This document shows, piece after piece, positions 11,728-20,644 of a DNA stretch of 64,000 nt. Source of the DNA: Paucibacter aquatile (GTDB lineage: Bacteria; Pseudomonadota; Gammaproteobacteria; Burkholderiales; Burkholderiaceae_C); the NCBI RefSeq assembly GCF_002885975.1, contig NZ_POSP01000003.1, forward strand, positions 2,790,001 to 2,854,000, read 5' to 3'. Below the pieces are notes generated by a model that did no database searches, was not told where the DNA came from, and saw nothing but the letters and a program-made list of their open reading frames with translations. Numbering within the stretch: position 1 is the first letter of the stretch; each line of letters begins with the position of its first letter. The position numbers were made by a program, and so were the translations under genes.

Positions 11728-12950
11728 AACTAAAAAGCCACCTACAACGTTTCATTGTTGGGATGTCATTTATCTAACTCACCATAAATAGTGCATCAGC
11801 AAATTCCGCCGACTGTATTGATGTGCAAAATGGCTCCATCAAGGAAGTTCAAATAAAACCGCAGAATGGATTTCTAAATTGCTTTTACGTCGACATCCCT
11901 TCGAATGCTTCCGCCCGCCATGTGGTGGCACAGTCCTACAATTTATCGGCGTTCAATCTTCGCGAACTGACAATGAGTGCTGACGGGCAGCTCGTTCCAG
12001 TCAAGGAGAATTGGTCCGATGCGAGCGCGATAGTCGTCAGTGAAGTAGTTAACAGTGGGAGAGTCTTCTTTTCAGTCAGGCCCTCGAACAATGATCGCTT
12101 ATCGAAGAATGTTTCCGTCATTGCCGGCATACATGAAGGCCTTCAAGTCATCCACTTTGGAATCGAGGACGTCGTTGGCAGCAATGTACCGCCCCCAAAG
12201 GAATGTACCAACCCACGCAAACAGTGCGATAGGTTATCGCCATTGCCCAAGCTTGACAGGTCGCCCTTGGTCAATTGCTCTGCTTCCACTGCCCCACCGA
12301 GCGACAAGAATCCAAATTTTGACATAAATGCACACTTGGATAAATTCAAAACTGGTAGGCTGGCAATTGATCGCCTTCCACCTTCACTCCGGGAGTCGAC
12401 TAGAGCCATGATTATGACGAAACTCTTCGCTCCGGGTCAAAAATACGACCTAAAAAAGAATAACAATCCGAGCATGTTGTCCGGAGAACAGTTCGGGAAC
12501 TGGTTCTTCGGGGCAGCTGCGGCTCAAATCGGCTACACACAATCACAAGCGGTAAAAGCTGGAGCCGTAGTTCAGCAATACCAAAATTACACCAATCCAA
12601 ATCACCCAGCTCATAACGACGCCATAGCGATGACCGGCGGAATTCTGTACGCAGCAAGAACTGGCTTGGGCGACAACCCCGGAGATGCTGATCGAATAAA
12701 AGGCGGGCACGATTACGCCACGACCGTTTACGAAGCCGACCCAAATCGCAAGGCCGTATCCAACTCATGCGACAAAGCCCCACCCATTTCAGGCGGACCA
12801 GGAGACGTGGGGGGGGCCAGTTCCGTTGGCACAAGTTCCAGTTGGCAAGGAGGCTCTGTTTCTCCAGCGCCCGGGTGCTATGGCAAGTGCGGTTCAAGCT
12901 CCTATCTGAACGTAGGGCCGACCATACCCAAAATACAAAGTAGCAATTGA
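11724..12950 (+). pseudogene. Secreted protein with toxin-44-like C-terminus, interrupted by an in-frame TAA in the signal peptide
   Basis: From the ATG at 11724, overlapping the upstream stop, the frame encodes a signal peptide start, hits TAA at 11775-11777, then continues open to 12950 in the same frame. Without the stop it would give a 408-residue protein with a complete signal peptide ending NSASA. Next comes the C-x21-NCF domain shared with the upstream protein, then a linker. The C-terminal region (about 12400-12740) has FGNWFFGAAAAQIG and GDNPGDADRIKGGHDY, which I recognise as the pattern of polymorphic toxin type 44 domains. A GTG at 11823 could restart translation but would lose the signal peptide. 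It is a nonsense allele, a sequencing error, or a leaderless cytoplasmic form. Confidence 0.65.
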
Positions 12951-13006
12951 CCAATCAGCCCGTGCTCGTCCAGAGCTGAGGATTTACGCGGCAGTGCGAA
13001 GGTGTT

Positions 13007-13032
13007 GGCATGACTTATCCGCAAGTCATGCC
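13007..13032. other. Ten-base-pair inverted repeat between convergent genes
   Basis: GGCATGACTT and AAGTCATGCC form a perfect 10-bp stem around a six-base loop, roughly midway between the stops of the toxin-like gene (12950) and the P450 fusion gene (13091). There is no T-run on either side, so it is not a canonical intrinsic terminator. It may act as a processing or 3'-end stability hairpin. Confidence 0.6.
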
Positions 13033-13090
13033 GGCGCCGCCGGTCATCAGACTTGACGCCCCCGCAGCTGCCAAGCTCATTTCTCCCACC

Positions 13091-16000
13091 TCACCGCAAC
13101 TGCACCGCCAACACCGTCGGTGACGGCGTCGCCCGCAGCACGCCGGCTTCCAGCAGGCCGGCGGCCACGCCCAGCATCACGCCCACGGCCATGGCGTAGC
13201 CGGGGCAGGCGTGCAGGGGCGCGGGGTCGATGGCGTCATAGCGGTCGCCGCCGAACATGATGGTGTGATCGCCGGGGTTCTGGGCGGCGCAGGAGACGAT
13301 GCCGACGATGATCTTGTCGCCCTCCTGCACCTCAACACCGCGCAGACGGTGCGTCACGCGGGCGCGGCGCCAGACGGCGGCCGGCACCGGCTGGCGCATC
13401 ATGGTGGCGAGCAGGGTGGGCCGCAGATTGGCCACGGCGCGGGCGTAGGCCTGATCGGCGGCCGCTGGCGCGCCGCCCAGCCAATCCTGCTGCAGATCCC
13501 AGAGTTTTTTGGTGACCACCCAGGCGGCCAGGCTGGAGACCTGGTTGCCATGCACGGTGGGCGGGAAGCCGAGCATGATGCCGGCCAGGGTGCGCGGGAT
13601 GATGTCGGGGTCCAGCTTGGCGGCTTCGCTCAGCGAGTCCTTGATGGCCTGGCTGATGGCCGGCAGAGTGGGGTTGGTCTCCAGCCATTCGCGCACGGCG
13701 CGCTGCAGACCCTGGCCCTTGGCGCTGGCCACCTGCTCAACCACCGGGCCGGGCTGCGGGCCGAAGACGTAGCGCGACACGGCGAAGAAGTCGCGCGGGC
13801 AGCGCGGCGCGCTGTTGGCCGCACCGGGCACATAGCCGGTGCCCAGCATCTGCTGATCGTTGGGCAGGCCGAACCAGACGGTGCAGAGCTTGTCCAGCAC
13901 CACTTCGGAGAGCTTCTCGATGTCCAGCAAGGCTTCGCGCTGGCCCAGCTTCTGGTTGCCTTCTTTCAGCGCCGCCAGGTAGGCGCGCGCCACGCGGTAG
14001 CTGGCGGCAAAGGCCTCGGGCTCGCTGATGCTTTCGATGGCCGTGTTGATGGCCGGCGCCTGCTCGCGGTGGCCGCTGTCCTCGTCCATGCCGAGGTAGC
14101 CCAGACCGATGGAGCGCTGCATGCGCTCGCCGTAGCCTCGCACCGAGTAGCGTTGCTGCGTGTCGCGGAAGACTTCGAGCACGGCCGCGGCCTCCCCGAC
14201 CAGCACGCCGTAGGCCGTGCGCAGCACGCCACCGGGTTGGGCGCGCACATAGGCCCAGGCAGCATCGCGGCTGCTGGAATCTTCCAACCATTGCTGCCAG
14301 GCGGCAGCGTTGTCCAGGGCTGGCGCACGCTGCGGCGCCGGCGCGGCGGCCGGCAAGGGCTGCTCGACCAGGGCCGGCAGATGACGCAAGGCGGGCAGGG
14401 AGGGCACGAAGAAATAGGCGCCCCATTGCAGCTCGACAAAAGGCTGGTCGCCCAGGTCCAGGTGGACGCTGCGCGGGCCGGCTTCGATCTGCTCCTCAAA
14501 GCGGTAGACGCGCGGCTTGCCCTGGGTGGCCACGGCCAGGAAGGGGTCGGCCTGCTCGGCCAGGCCGCCGCTGGCATTGCCGCCGGCGATCCAGCGCTGC
14601 AGGGTTTCGAACTGCTCGGCCAGATGGGCGTTGTAGGCCATGAAGATCAGACCGCGGTCCTGGTCCTTCTCATCGTCCTCGCGGGCCGGCTGCGCCAGGC
14701 TGCCGGTATAGGCCGGGCCGTAGGACATGCCCCGGCGCAGCACGCGCGGCACCGCCCCCTCACGCGGGTTGACGCGGCGGATGTGGGCGTGGAAGGGGCA
14801 GGCACTGCCCGCTGAATCCTGCTGGTAGGTGAAGGCATTGCTGGGGCCGCTGCCGGGCGCGGCCAGGGGCTCGCCATCCAGGCTGCGGCCCATCATCTTG
14901 GCCAACACGCGCTGCGGGTCCAGGGCGTGGATCTGGGCCTGCTCCTGCACGCGGCGCTGCAGGCGGCCGACATGCTGGCGCAGCTTGCGAACGACCAGGA
15001 AGCTGCCCAGGTCGAGCAGGGCATCGGCCTTCTCGGGCACGGCATGGCGGTCGCGCGAGGTTGGGAAGCCCAGCACCACCTCGCCGCGCGGCACCGCGTC
15101 GGACCAGGGCTTGCCCGGGGCCGTGGGCGGGTTGGCCAGCGGGCCGCCGGCGCGCTGCGGGTCCACCTGGGGTTGGCTGATGCCGTCGATGAAGCCGAAG
15201 TTCTCGCGCGTGGCGCCGCTGCTCGGGTCGATATTGCGGCGCATGTCCTGCACGGCCAGCACCTGCAGGCCGCTGTCGCGCTCCAGGCTGGCGATTTCGG
15301 CATCCACCGTGGCTGCGTTCACACCGGCACCGAAGCGCAGCTGCACCACCAGGTGCACGGCATTGAGGTCCACACGCGCCGCCGGGCTGCTGCGCTCGGC
15401 CGCGCCGCGCGGCCAGTTGCGCTCGGGCAACTTCCAGTAACGCGGGTGGTTGTGGCGCAGATCGCCGAGCACGCCGGCACGCGCCTCCATGCCCTCTTGG
15501 AAGGCCTGCGGAAAGCGCGCCAAGCGCGAGGCCGGCACGCCCAGGGCACGCAGGCCGGCCAGGCTCAGGGCGACATTGCGGTAGAAGCCATCGGTCGGGG
15601 CGTCACCGAGCAGGGTCTGGGCCTCGCTGCTGGGCTTGAACTGCTGGCTGAGCCAGGCCACGGCCTGGCTGCGATTGGCCACGCGCAGCAGCACCAGGGC
15701 GCCGCCGACCAGATCGGGGTAGGCGCTGAGCATGCCGCCCTGGATGTCGGCATCACGGTAGGCCAGGGCGCGCGGCTTGACCTCGGGCTGGGGCGGCACG
15801 GTCTCGAACCAGGCCAGCATCTTGTAATGCGTGGCACGCAGGGCATAGCCGGCGGCCAGCAGAGGGTTGGCCTGCGCCTGCTCGGGCGTGGGCGGCAGCA
15901 GGGGGAAGCGCTTGAGGGTGTCCAGGCCGCGCAGTTCGAACAGCACATCGCGGGTGGCACGCAGCAGGCAATAGCCATCCGGCGCGCTGGGCAGGAAGTA

Positions 16001-16684
16001 GCGCTCCAGCGAATACAGCGCCGCCAGCGCCGGCAGGCCGCGCACCGCCATGTCGAAGGCCGCACGCGGCTCGCTGGGCAGGGGCTTGCTCTCGCCTGGC
16101 AGCGGCCGGCGCAGCCGGGTCACGGCCAGATCGCCACCCTCGGGATGCAGGCGGCTTTGGCGCTCCAGCTCGGCCAGGTAGTCGTGGTCGCCGCAGCTGC
16201 GGCCCGATTCCAGGTAGAGGAAATCGGCCGAGAACTCGTTGGCGCGCACCCACTCGATATAGCGCTCGAACGAAGTCTCGCGCGAGAGGCGGTAGCCCTC
16301 GCAGTGGCAGAGCATCAGGTCCAGCATGCTGCCCAAGTCATCCCAGATGACGCGCATATACGGCTCCCAGCCGCCGTCGAAACAGACATTGAGCAGGAAT
16401 TTGTGCGGCGTGCCCTCGGCATCGATGCCCGGGCGCGGCTCGACGATGGCCCAGCGGAAGGAATGGACGATGCGGAAGCGGCTGACCACGTCGGTGAACA
16501 GCTCGGGCGTCTCGCTCGATTCGCGCGCCGACTGGCGCAAGGCGTTCAGCGTCTTGAGCACACGGCGCAGGCGCTCTAGGTGGGTGATGGTCTCGAAGGC
16601 GTTGACGAAACCGGGCTTGATGGGCGTGAGCAGGCACAGATCGGTGATGCCCTGCAACTGGGTGTCTTGGCGGCTGGCTGGCAT
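13091..16684 (-). CDS. Unknown domain - DyP-type peroxidase - cytochrome P450 fusion
   Basis: A 1197-residue three-part protein. Residues about 1-300 are an unrecognised domain with a conserved-looking FDGGWEPYMRVIWDDLG segment. DIQGGML near 310 begins a DyP peroxidase: the catalytic GxxDG motif reads GFIDG near 497, CPFHAHIRRVNPR near 630 contains the expected heme-ligand histidine, and RGLIFMAYN...QFE closes the domain. From about 800 a P450 follows, with EGDKIIVGIVSCAAQNPGD and the heme-thiolate loop LHACPGYAMA near 1160. The ExxR motif of the K helix appears as TMMR near 1094, so the normally invariant glutamate is missing. The ATG at 16684 has GAGGGAG upstream. No ferredoxin or reductase gene is adjacent, so the P450 may use peroxide. 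The substrate is unknown; oxidised lipids are one guess. Confidence 0.8.
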   Translation of the reverse strand: MPASRQDTQLQGITDLCLLTPIKPGFVNAFETITHLERLRRVLKTLNALRQSARESSETPELFTDVVSRFRIVHSFRWAIVEPRPGIDAEGTPHKFLLNVCFDGGWEPYMRVIWDDLGSMLDLMLCHCEGYRLSRETSFERYIEWVRANEFSADFLYLESGRSCGDHDYLAELERQSRLHPEGGDLAVTRLRRPLPGESKPLPSEPRAAFDMAVRGLPALAALYSLERYFLPSAPDGYCLLRATRDVLFELRGLDTLKRFPLLPPTPEQAQANPLLAAGYALRATHYKMLAWFETVPPQPEVKPRALAYRDADIQGGMLSAYPDLVGGALVLLRVANRSQAVAWLSQQFKPSSEAQTLLGDAPTDGFYRNVALSLAGLRALGVPASRLARFPQAFQEGMEARAGVLGDLRHNHPRYWKLPERNWPRGAAERSSPAARVDLNAVHLVVQLRFGAGVNAATVDAEIASLERDSGLQVLAVQDMRRNIDPSSGATRENFGFIDGISQPQVDPQRAGGPLANPPTAPGKPWSDAVPRGEVVLGFPTSRDRHAVPEKADALLDLGSFLVVRKLRQHVGRLQRRVQEQAQIHALDPQRVLAKMMGRSLDGEPLAAPGSGPSNAFTYQQDSAGSACPFHAHIRRVNPREGAVPRVLRRGMSYGPAYTGSLAQPAREDDEKDQDRGLIFMAYNAHLAEQFETLQRWIAGGNASGGLAEQADPFLAVATQGKPRVYRFEEQIEAGPRSVHLDLGDQPFVELQWGAYFFVPSLPALRHLPALVEQPLPAAAPAPQRAPALDNAAAWQQWLEDSSSRDAAWAYVRAQPGGVLRTAYGVLVGEAAAVLEVFRDTQQRYSVRGYGERMQRSIGLGYLGMDEDSGHREQAPAINTAIESISEPEAFAASYRVARAYLAALKEGNQKLGQREALLDIEKLSEVVLDKLCTVWFGLPNDQQMLGTGYVPGAANSAPRCPRDFFAVSRYVFGPQPGPVVEQVASAKGQGLQRAVREWLETNPTLPAISQAIKDSLSEAAKLDPDIIPRTLAGIMLGFPPTVHGNQVSSLAAWVVTKKLWDLQQDWLGGAPAAADQAYARAVANLRPTLLATMMRQPVPAAVWRRARVTHRLRGVEVQEGDKIIVGIVSCAAQNPGDHTIMFGGDRYDAIDPAPLHACPGYAMAVGVMLGVAAGLLEAGVLRATPSPTVLAVQLR

Positions 16685-17071
16685 ATTGGAAAGCTCCCTC
16701 GGTGAATATGTCGCGAGGCACAGCGTCCCCGCAGCACACGACGGCGTGATGACAGCCACGGCCGAGGTGCGCCGCCGACCATAGTGGCTGGCCGCCGTTC
16801 TGTCCTCGGGATTTCTAGGGATTCGCGGCCGGCTGAGGTGGGTTCAAGCCCGCTTTTCGTCGCCCTGGATGGCGATTCGCGCGCTCCGGCCTGCAGCTCG
16901 TCGCCCGAGCCTGGAAAGGCCCGGCGAGATTGCCGACACTTCAACCATCGATACACAGCGCCCCCAAGCTGCCACTGCGTGTCAGCCCCCCCCGAGGGGG
17001 CGGTCAAGCAAGTTCGGGAGCGGCCCTTCACGTGCTTGAGAGGACCCACCCTCACCAAGGAGATCTGCATC
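16685..17071. other. Divergent intergenic region
   Basis: This 387-base region separates the minus-strand peroxidase-P450 gene from a small plus-strand gene. It holds a degenerate TCTAGGGAT at 16814-16822, resembling the CCTAGGGTT word seen elsewhere, and a C/G-rich hairpin (CCCCC CCGA GGGGG) near 16985-16999. No convincing ORF or promoter hexamers were seen. Confidence 0.35.
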
Positions 17072-17257
17072 ATGGACACCCGCAACACCAGCCTTCTGAC
17101 CACCTTGTTGACCGCCCTGGGCGCCGTCGCCGCCTCCGCGGTGCTGGCCCTGAGCCAGGCCGAACCGGCCGCGCAGCAAGAGCAAGGTCAGCCGTCGCTG
17201 CGTGTCAGCGGCAGCGTCGAGCTCAGCCAGAGCCTGCTGCCCGTGACCAAGAGCTGA
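17072..17257 (+). CDS. Small exported or membrane-anchored peptide
   Basis: A 61-residue protein. AAGGAG lies ten bases upstream of the ATG at 17072, a strong ribosome binding site that fixes the start. Residues about 8-27 are hydrophobic and end in an Ala-rich region compatible with signal peptidase cleavage or an anchor. The remainder is Gln/Ser-rich, ending LLPVTKS. The stop lies two bases from the stop of the convergent MFS gene. The function is unknown. It resembles the 6208 gene in being small, exported and preceded by a CTAGGG-like motif. Confidence 0.6.
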   Translation: MDTRNTSLLTTLLTALGAVAASAVLALSQAEPAAQQEQGQPSLRVSGSVELSQSLLPVTKS

Positions 17258-17259
17258 TC

Positions 17260-18534
17260 TCAGCGAAACAGCTGCGGGTGCTGACGCGCGTACCAGCCCT
17301 CGGCCTGCTCATGCGGCAGGTTGAGGAAATCGCGGTAGCCCGGCACCCAGCGATAGGCCAGACCGACCAGGAACAGGCCCAGGCCGAACAGCAGGTAGAT
17401 CCAGTCCACGCCCAGGCGCAGCAAGCCCAGGCCGGCAAGACCTGGCCCCAGCACCCCAGCGATGTGCATGACCATGAGATTCACCGCCATCAGCCGTGAT
17501 CGATACGCCTGTGGAATGGCCAACATGCGGTGGGTGTGACCCACCAACTGCACGGTAGAAATGCAGGCCCCAAGCACGGCAAAGCAGAGCACGATCACCA
17601 GCCCCTGGTGGCTCACTCCAATGACGGCCATGCACAAGCCCTCGACCAAGATGGCCGTTAGGCTGGCCCTGAAACGACCCATGCGCTCAGCCAGCCAAAC
17701 CGCCCCACCAAGCGAGCCCAACAACATGCCGGCCGACAGGCCCGCCTCGCAGGCGCCCAGCCAGGCCCCGGACAAGCCCAGGGACTGCACCTTCAAAGGC
17801 ACCAGCATGCCGATGGCCGGGCCGAAGAACACCATCACCAGAAACGACACGGTGGTCCAGCCGCGCTCCAGCGGCATCTTCCATTTGGCCGCCAGGCCGG
17901 CGCGCAGCTCGCGCAGCCAGTGGCGGGCGTGCGCTTGAGGGCGCAGGGCCGGTGTCTGCACGCGCCAGGCCAGGGCCGCAGCCAGCGCCAGCAGCACGGC
18001 GTGCAACCACAGTGCTGCCGCCGTGCCGGCCAGGGCCAACACCGCGCCACCAAGGGCCGGGCCCAGCAAGCGGCCGATCGCCTGCGCGCTCTTCTGCAGG
18101 CCCAGGCCTTCGGTCAGCTGGCTGGGCGGCAGCAGCTCCGCAACGATGCTGAAGGAGGCCGGCATGATGGCCGCCATCGCCACCACCGACAGCAATTCCA
18201 GCGCCATGACCCAGTGCAGCCGATAGAACCCGGCTTGGGCCAGCGAGGCCAGCAGCAGGGCTTCGAGCGCCATCAAGGCAAGGCCTGCCGAGATCAGGAG
18301 CTTTTTGTCCAGCCGGTCGCCCAGCGGTGACAGCAAAGGCAGGGCCAGGCAAGAGCCCAACGCCAGGCCGCCGGCAAACAGGGCCAGGTGCGCGGCACCG
18401 CCCTCATGCGCCACCCACCAGGGTGTGGCCACGCGCCCGACCATCAGCGACAACAACATCAGGGAGTCGCTGATCAGCAAGAGGCGGAAGGGCCCGCTGA
18501 AGGCAGCCAGGCGTCGGGCGGTCGCTTGTAACAT
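17260..18534 (-). CDS. MFS transporter, EntS-like drug/siderophore exporter family
   Basis: A 424-residue integral membrane protein with about 12 predicted hydrophobic segments and a basic central loop (about residues 190-215). The loop GDRLDKK between segments 2 and 3 is the MFS signature region. The overall arrangement resembles EntS/MFS_3 exporters. The ATG at 18534 is chosen because the protein then starts just before the first transmembrane segment; a longer upstream frame overlaps the next gene's promoter and has an unlikely composition. The substrate is unknown. Confidence 0.8.
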   Translation of the reverse strand: MLQATARRLAAFSGPFRLLLISDSLMLLSLMVGRVATPWWVAHEGGAAHLALFAGGLALGSCLALPLLSPLGDRLDKKLLISAGLALMALEALLLASLAQAGFYRLHWVMALELLSVVAMAAIMPASFSIVAELLPPSQLTEGLGLQKSAQAIGRLLGPALGGAVLALAGTAAALWLHAVLLALAAALAWRVQTPALRPQAHARHWLRELRAGLAAKWKMPLERGWTTVSFLVMVFFGPAIGMLVPLKVQSLGLSGAWLGACEAGLSAGMLLGSLGGAVWLAERMGRFRASLTAILVEGLCMAVIGVSHQGLVIVLCFAVLGACISTVQLVGHTHRMLAIPQAYRSRLMAVNLMVMHIAGVLGPGLAGLGLLRLGVDWIYLLFGLGLFLVGLAYRWVPGYRDFLNLPHEQAEGWYARQHPQLFR

Positions 18535-18604
18535 CGCGCCAGTTTGACACGCGGGGCCGGCGCGGCCGTGACCCCGAGGCCGCCAACTTGGACCACGCCA
18601 CGCC

Positions 18605-20632
18605 ATGCCCCAACGCCCGATTCACACGGATTCGCACCGCCGCGCTTTCTTCGCCGCCACGGGCGGCATGGCCCTGGCGCTGGCCGCCCTGCTGGCGGGC
18701 TGCGGCGGCGGTGGCGGCGGCGGTGACAGCCCGCCTACCCCAGTGCAGCCGGTGCCGCCGGTGGCCGAGGTGCCGCCGCTGAGCAGCCAGTGCCAGAGCA
18801 ACTCGGTCGCCCGCCTGGCCCAGCCGGCCACGCTGCAGGCCGGGCGCAACCAGGAGCTGAGCCTCCTGGCCTGCCCCGGCCACCGCCTGAGCCAGCTGCG
18901 CTGGGAACAAAAGGAGGGCGCGGCCCTGGCCACCCTGTCCGCGCGCTCGCAGGCGCTAACGCTCGAACCCGGCGCCGCCGGCAGCCACCGTTTCGATCTC
19001 AGCTACCAGGATGAGCTGGGCCGCAGCCACAGCGCCAGCCTGCCGCTGACCGTGGCGGCCGACGCCAACCCGGCGGCCTTGCGCGCGGTGCTGCGCGGCG
19101 AGCCCAGCGTTTACGCCGGCGGCAAGTTCTCGCTGCGCGCCTGGCTGCCCGGCTTGAGTGAAACAGAGCTGGCCGCCGCCAGCTGGCGCTGGGAACAGCT
19201 GGAAGGGCCGACACTGAACCTCAGCGGCGCCAGCGGCGCGCGCTTGGTGGCCTCGGCGCCAGCCGCCGGCAGCGACACGCTGCTGCGCCTGCGCGCCAGT
19301 GCCGATCTCGGCGACGGCCGCAGCGCCAGCGGCGAGTTCAGCCTGCTGGTGCAGGCCCTGCCACCGCTGCCGGCCAACCCCCTGTTCGGCAGCGACGAGA
19401 CCCCCAGCCGCGTCTACCCCTACAAAGCCAGCAGCCCCCGGGCCGCTGCCTTGAGCGAGTGCATCTACCACCCGGGCCTCAGCTCCAGCAACCCCAACAA
19501 CCTCTGCACCCTGAGCAAGCTGCCCCTGCTGGGCAGTGCCAGCAGCAACGGCACGCCGACCGTGGACGAGATCATGGACCGCGTGCTGGTCTCCAACGAC
19601 TGGATGGGTGCCAACTTCGAGCGCTTTCTGCGCGAGCAGGATGTGCATGGCGATTTCCGCCGCATGCTGGCCTCGGTGACGGCCGTGGTGATCGGCGGCC
19701 GGGTCCGCCCGGCGTTCTACTGGAGTGCCACCGGCGCCATCTACCTGGACGCCGCCAACCTCTGGCTGACACCCGAGCAGCGCGACACGGTCAGCGAGAC
19801 ACCGGACCCGCGCAGCGACAACGGTGTCTTGCTCAACTACGCCAGCCCCTGGCGTTATGTGAAGGACAACCGCCACGCCATCACCAGCTTGGCCGTGGCC
19901 AAGCGCGCCTCACGCAGCCTGGAGGATGTGCAGAACGCGCTCGGCTCGCTGCTGTACCACGAGCTCAGCCATGCCGGCGATTTCCTGCCGCCGCGCGTGC
20001 ATGCCAGCCTGCTGGGCAGCAGCAGCCGGGTCTACGAAGCCATCCCGGCGCTGACTGCCTCGGAGCAGTTGAACCAGCGCTACCCCTTCTTCTCGCTGGA
20101 GATGCGCGGCCTGGCGCGCGTGCTGTCCTACGGCGATGCGCCCACCGCCACCCAGATCGCCTACCAGCCGCTCGACGTGGTGCGCTTCTTCAGCCAGGAC
20201 CGGGTCAATGACGACTACAGCTACTCCGTGGCCAGCGGCGCCAGCTTCTCACGCGAGGACACGGCCATGCTGATCGAGGAAGCGCTGATGCAGCGGCGCT
20301 TCAACGTTTGGCGCGATTTCGCCATCACGGACAAACTGCAATCCGGCGCAAACAGTGCTGATTTGACCGTCGCCTGGGGCCAGCGTGGCCGCATCGGTGA
20401 GGCGGCCATCCGACCACGGCTCAAGCTGGTGCTGGCCGAGATCATGCCCTGGCTGCCGGCCGATTTCGCCGATGGCCTGGGCGCACCGCTGGCCCTGCGC
20501 ACCGGCAGCAGCTGGGGTGCCAACCTCGACCAGGCCGCCCTGCAGGCCGGCAAGATCAAGCCGCTGAGCGCCCAGCAGCGTTACAACGAGCAGGAGCAGA
20601 CCACACGCGCCCTGCTGCGCGGCCATCGCTGA
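18605..20632 (+). CDS. Lipoprotein with an HExxH putative zinc protease motif
   Basis: A 675-residue protein. The N-terminus has a basic start, a hydrophobic stretch and lipobox LLAGC, then a poly-glycine spacer and Pro-rich linker, typical of outer membrane lipoproteins. Residues about 60-250 look like one or two beta-sandwich (Ig/PKD-like) repeats, each with an RWEQ(K/L)EG core. The C-terminal half contains LLYHELSHAGDF near residue 455, an HExxH zinc-binding motif; a third ligand is not obvious. Conserved cysteines near 290-300 may form a disulfide. It diverges from the MFS gene. Peptidase activity is inferred from the motif; I do not recognise the family. Confidence 0.65.
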   Translation: MPQRPIHTDSHRRAFFAATGGMALALAALLAGCGGGGGGGDSPPTPVQPVPPVAEVPPLSSQCQSNSVARLAQPATLQAGRNQELSLLACPGHRLSQLRWEQKEGAALATLSARSQALTLEPGAAGSHRFDLSYQDELGRSHSASLPLTVAADANPAALRAVLRGEPSVYAGGKFSLRAWLPGLSETELAAASWRWEQLEGPTLNLSGASGARLVASAPAAGSDTLLRLRASADLGDGRSASGEFSLLVQALPPLPANPLFGSDETPSRVYPYKASSPRAAALSECIYHPGLSSSNPNNLCTLSKLPLLGSASSNGTPTVDEIMDRVLVSNDWMGANFERFLREQDVHGDFRRMLASVTAVVIGGRVRPAFYWSATGAIYLDAANLWLTPEQRDTVSETPDPRSDNGVLLNYASPWRYVKDNRHAITSLAVAKRASRSLEDVQNALGSLLYHELSHAGDFLPPRVHASLLGSSSRVYEAIPALTASEQLNQRYPFFSLEMRGLARVLSYGDAPTATQIAYQPLDVVRFFSQDRVNDDYSYSVASGASFSREDTAMLIEEALMQRRFNVWRDFAITDKLQSGANSADLTVAWGQRGRIGEAAIRPRLKLVLAEIMPWLPADFADGLGAPLALRTGSSWGANLDQAALQAGKIKPLSAQQRYNEQEQTTRALLRGHR

Positions 20633-20644
20633 CGCCCCATCTCA

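Noticed and set aside
11775..11777. Recoding (selenocysteine or pyrrolysine) at the stop in the toxin-like gene
   Set aside because: The codon is TAA, not TGA or TAG, and it lies in a signal peptide where recoding has no known role.
11257..13090. Mobile element boundaries around the AT-rich island
   Set aside because: No transposase, integrase, tRNA target or flanking direct repeat was seen; only the composition shift supports transfer.
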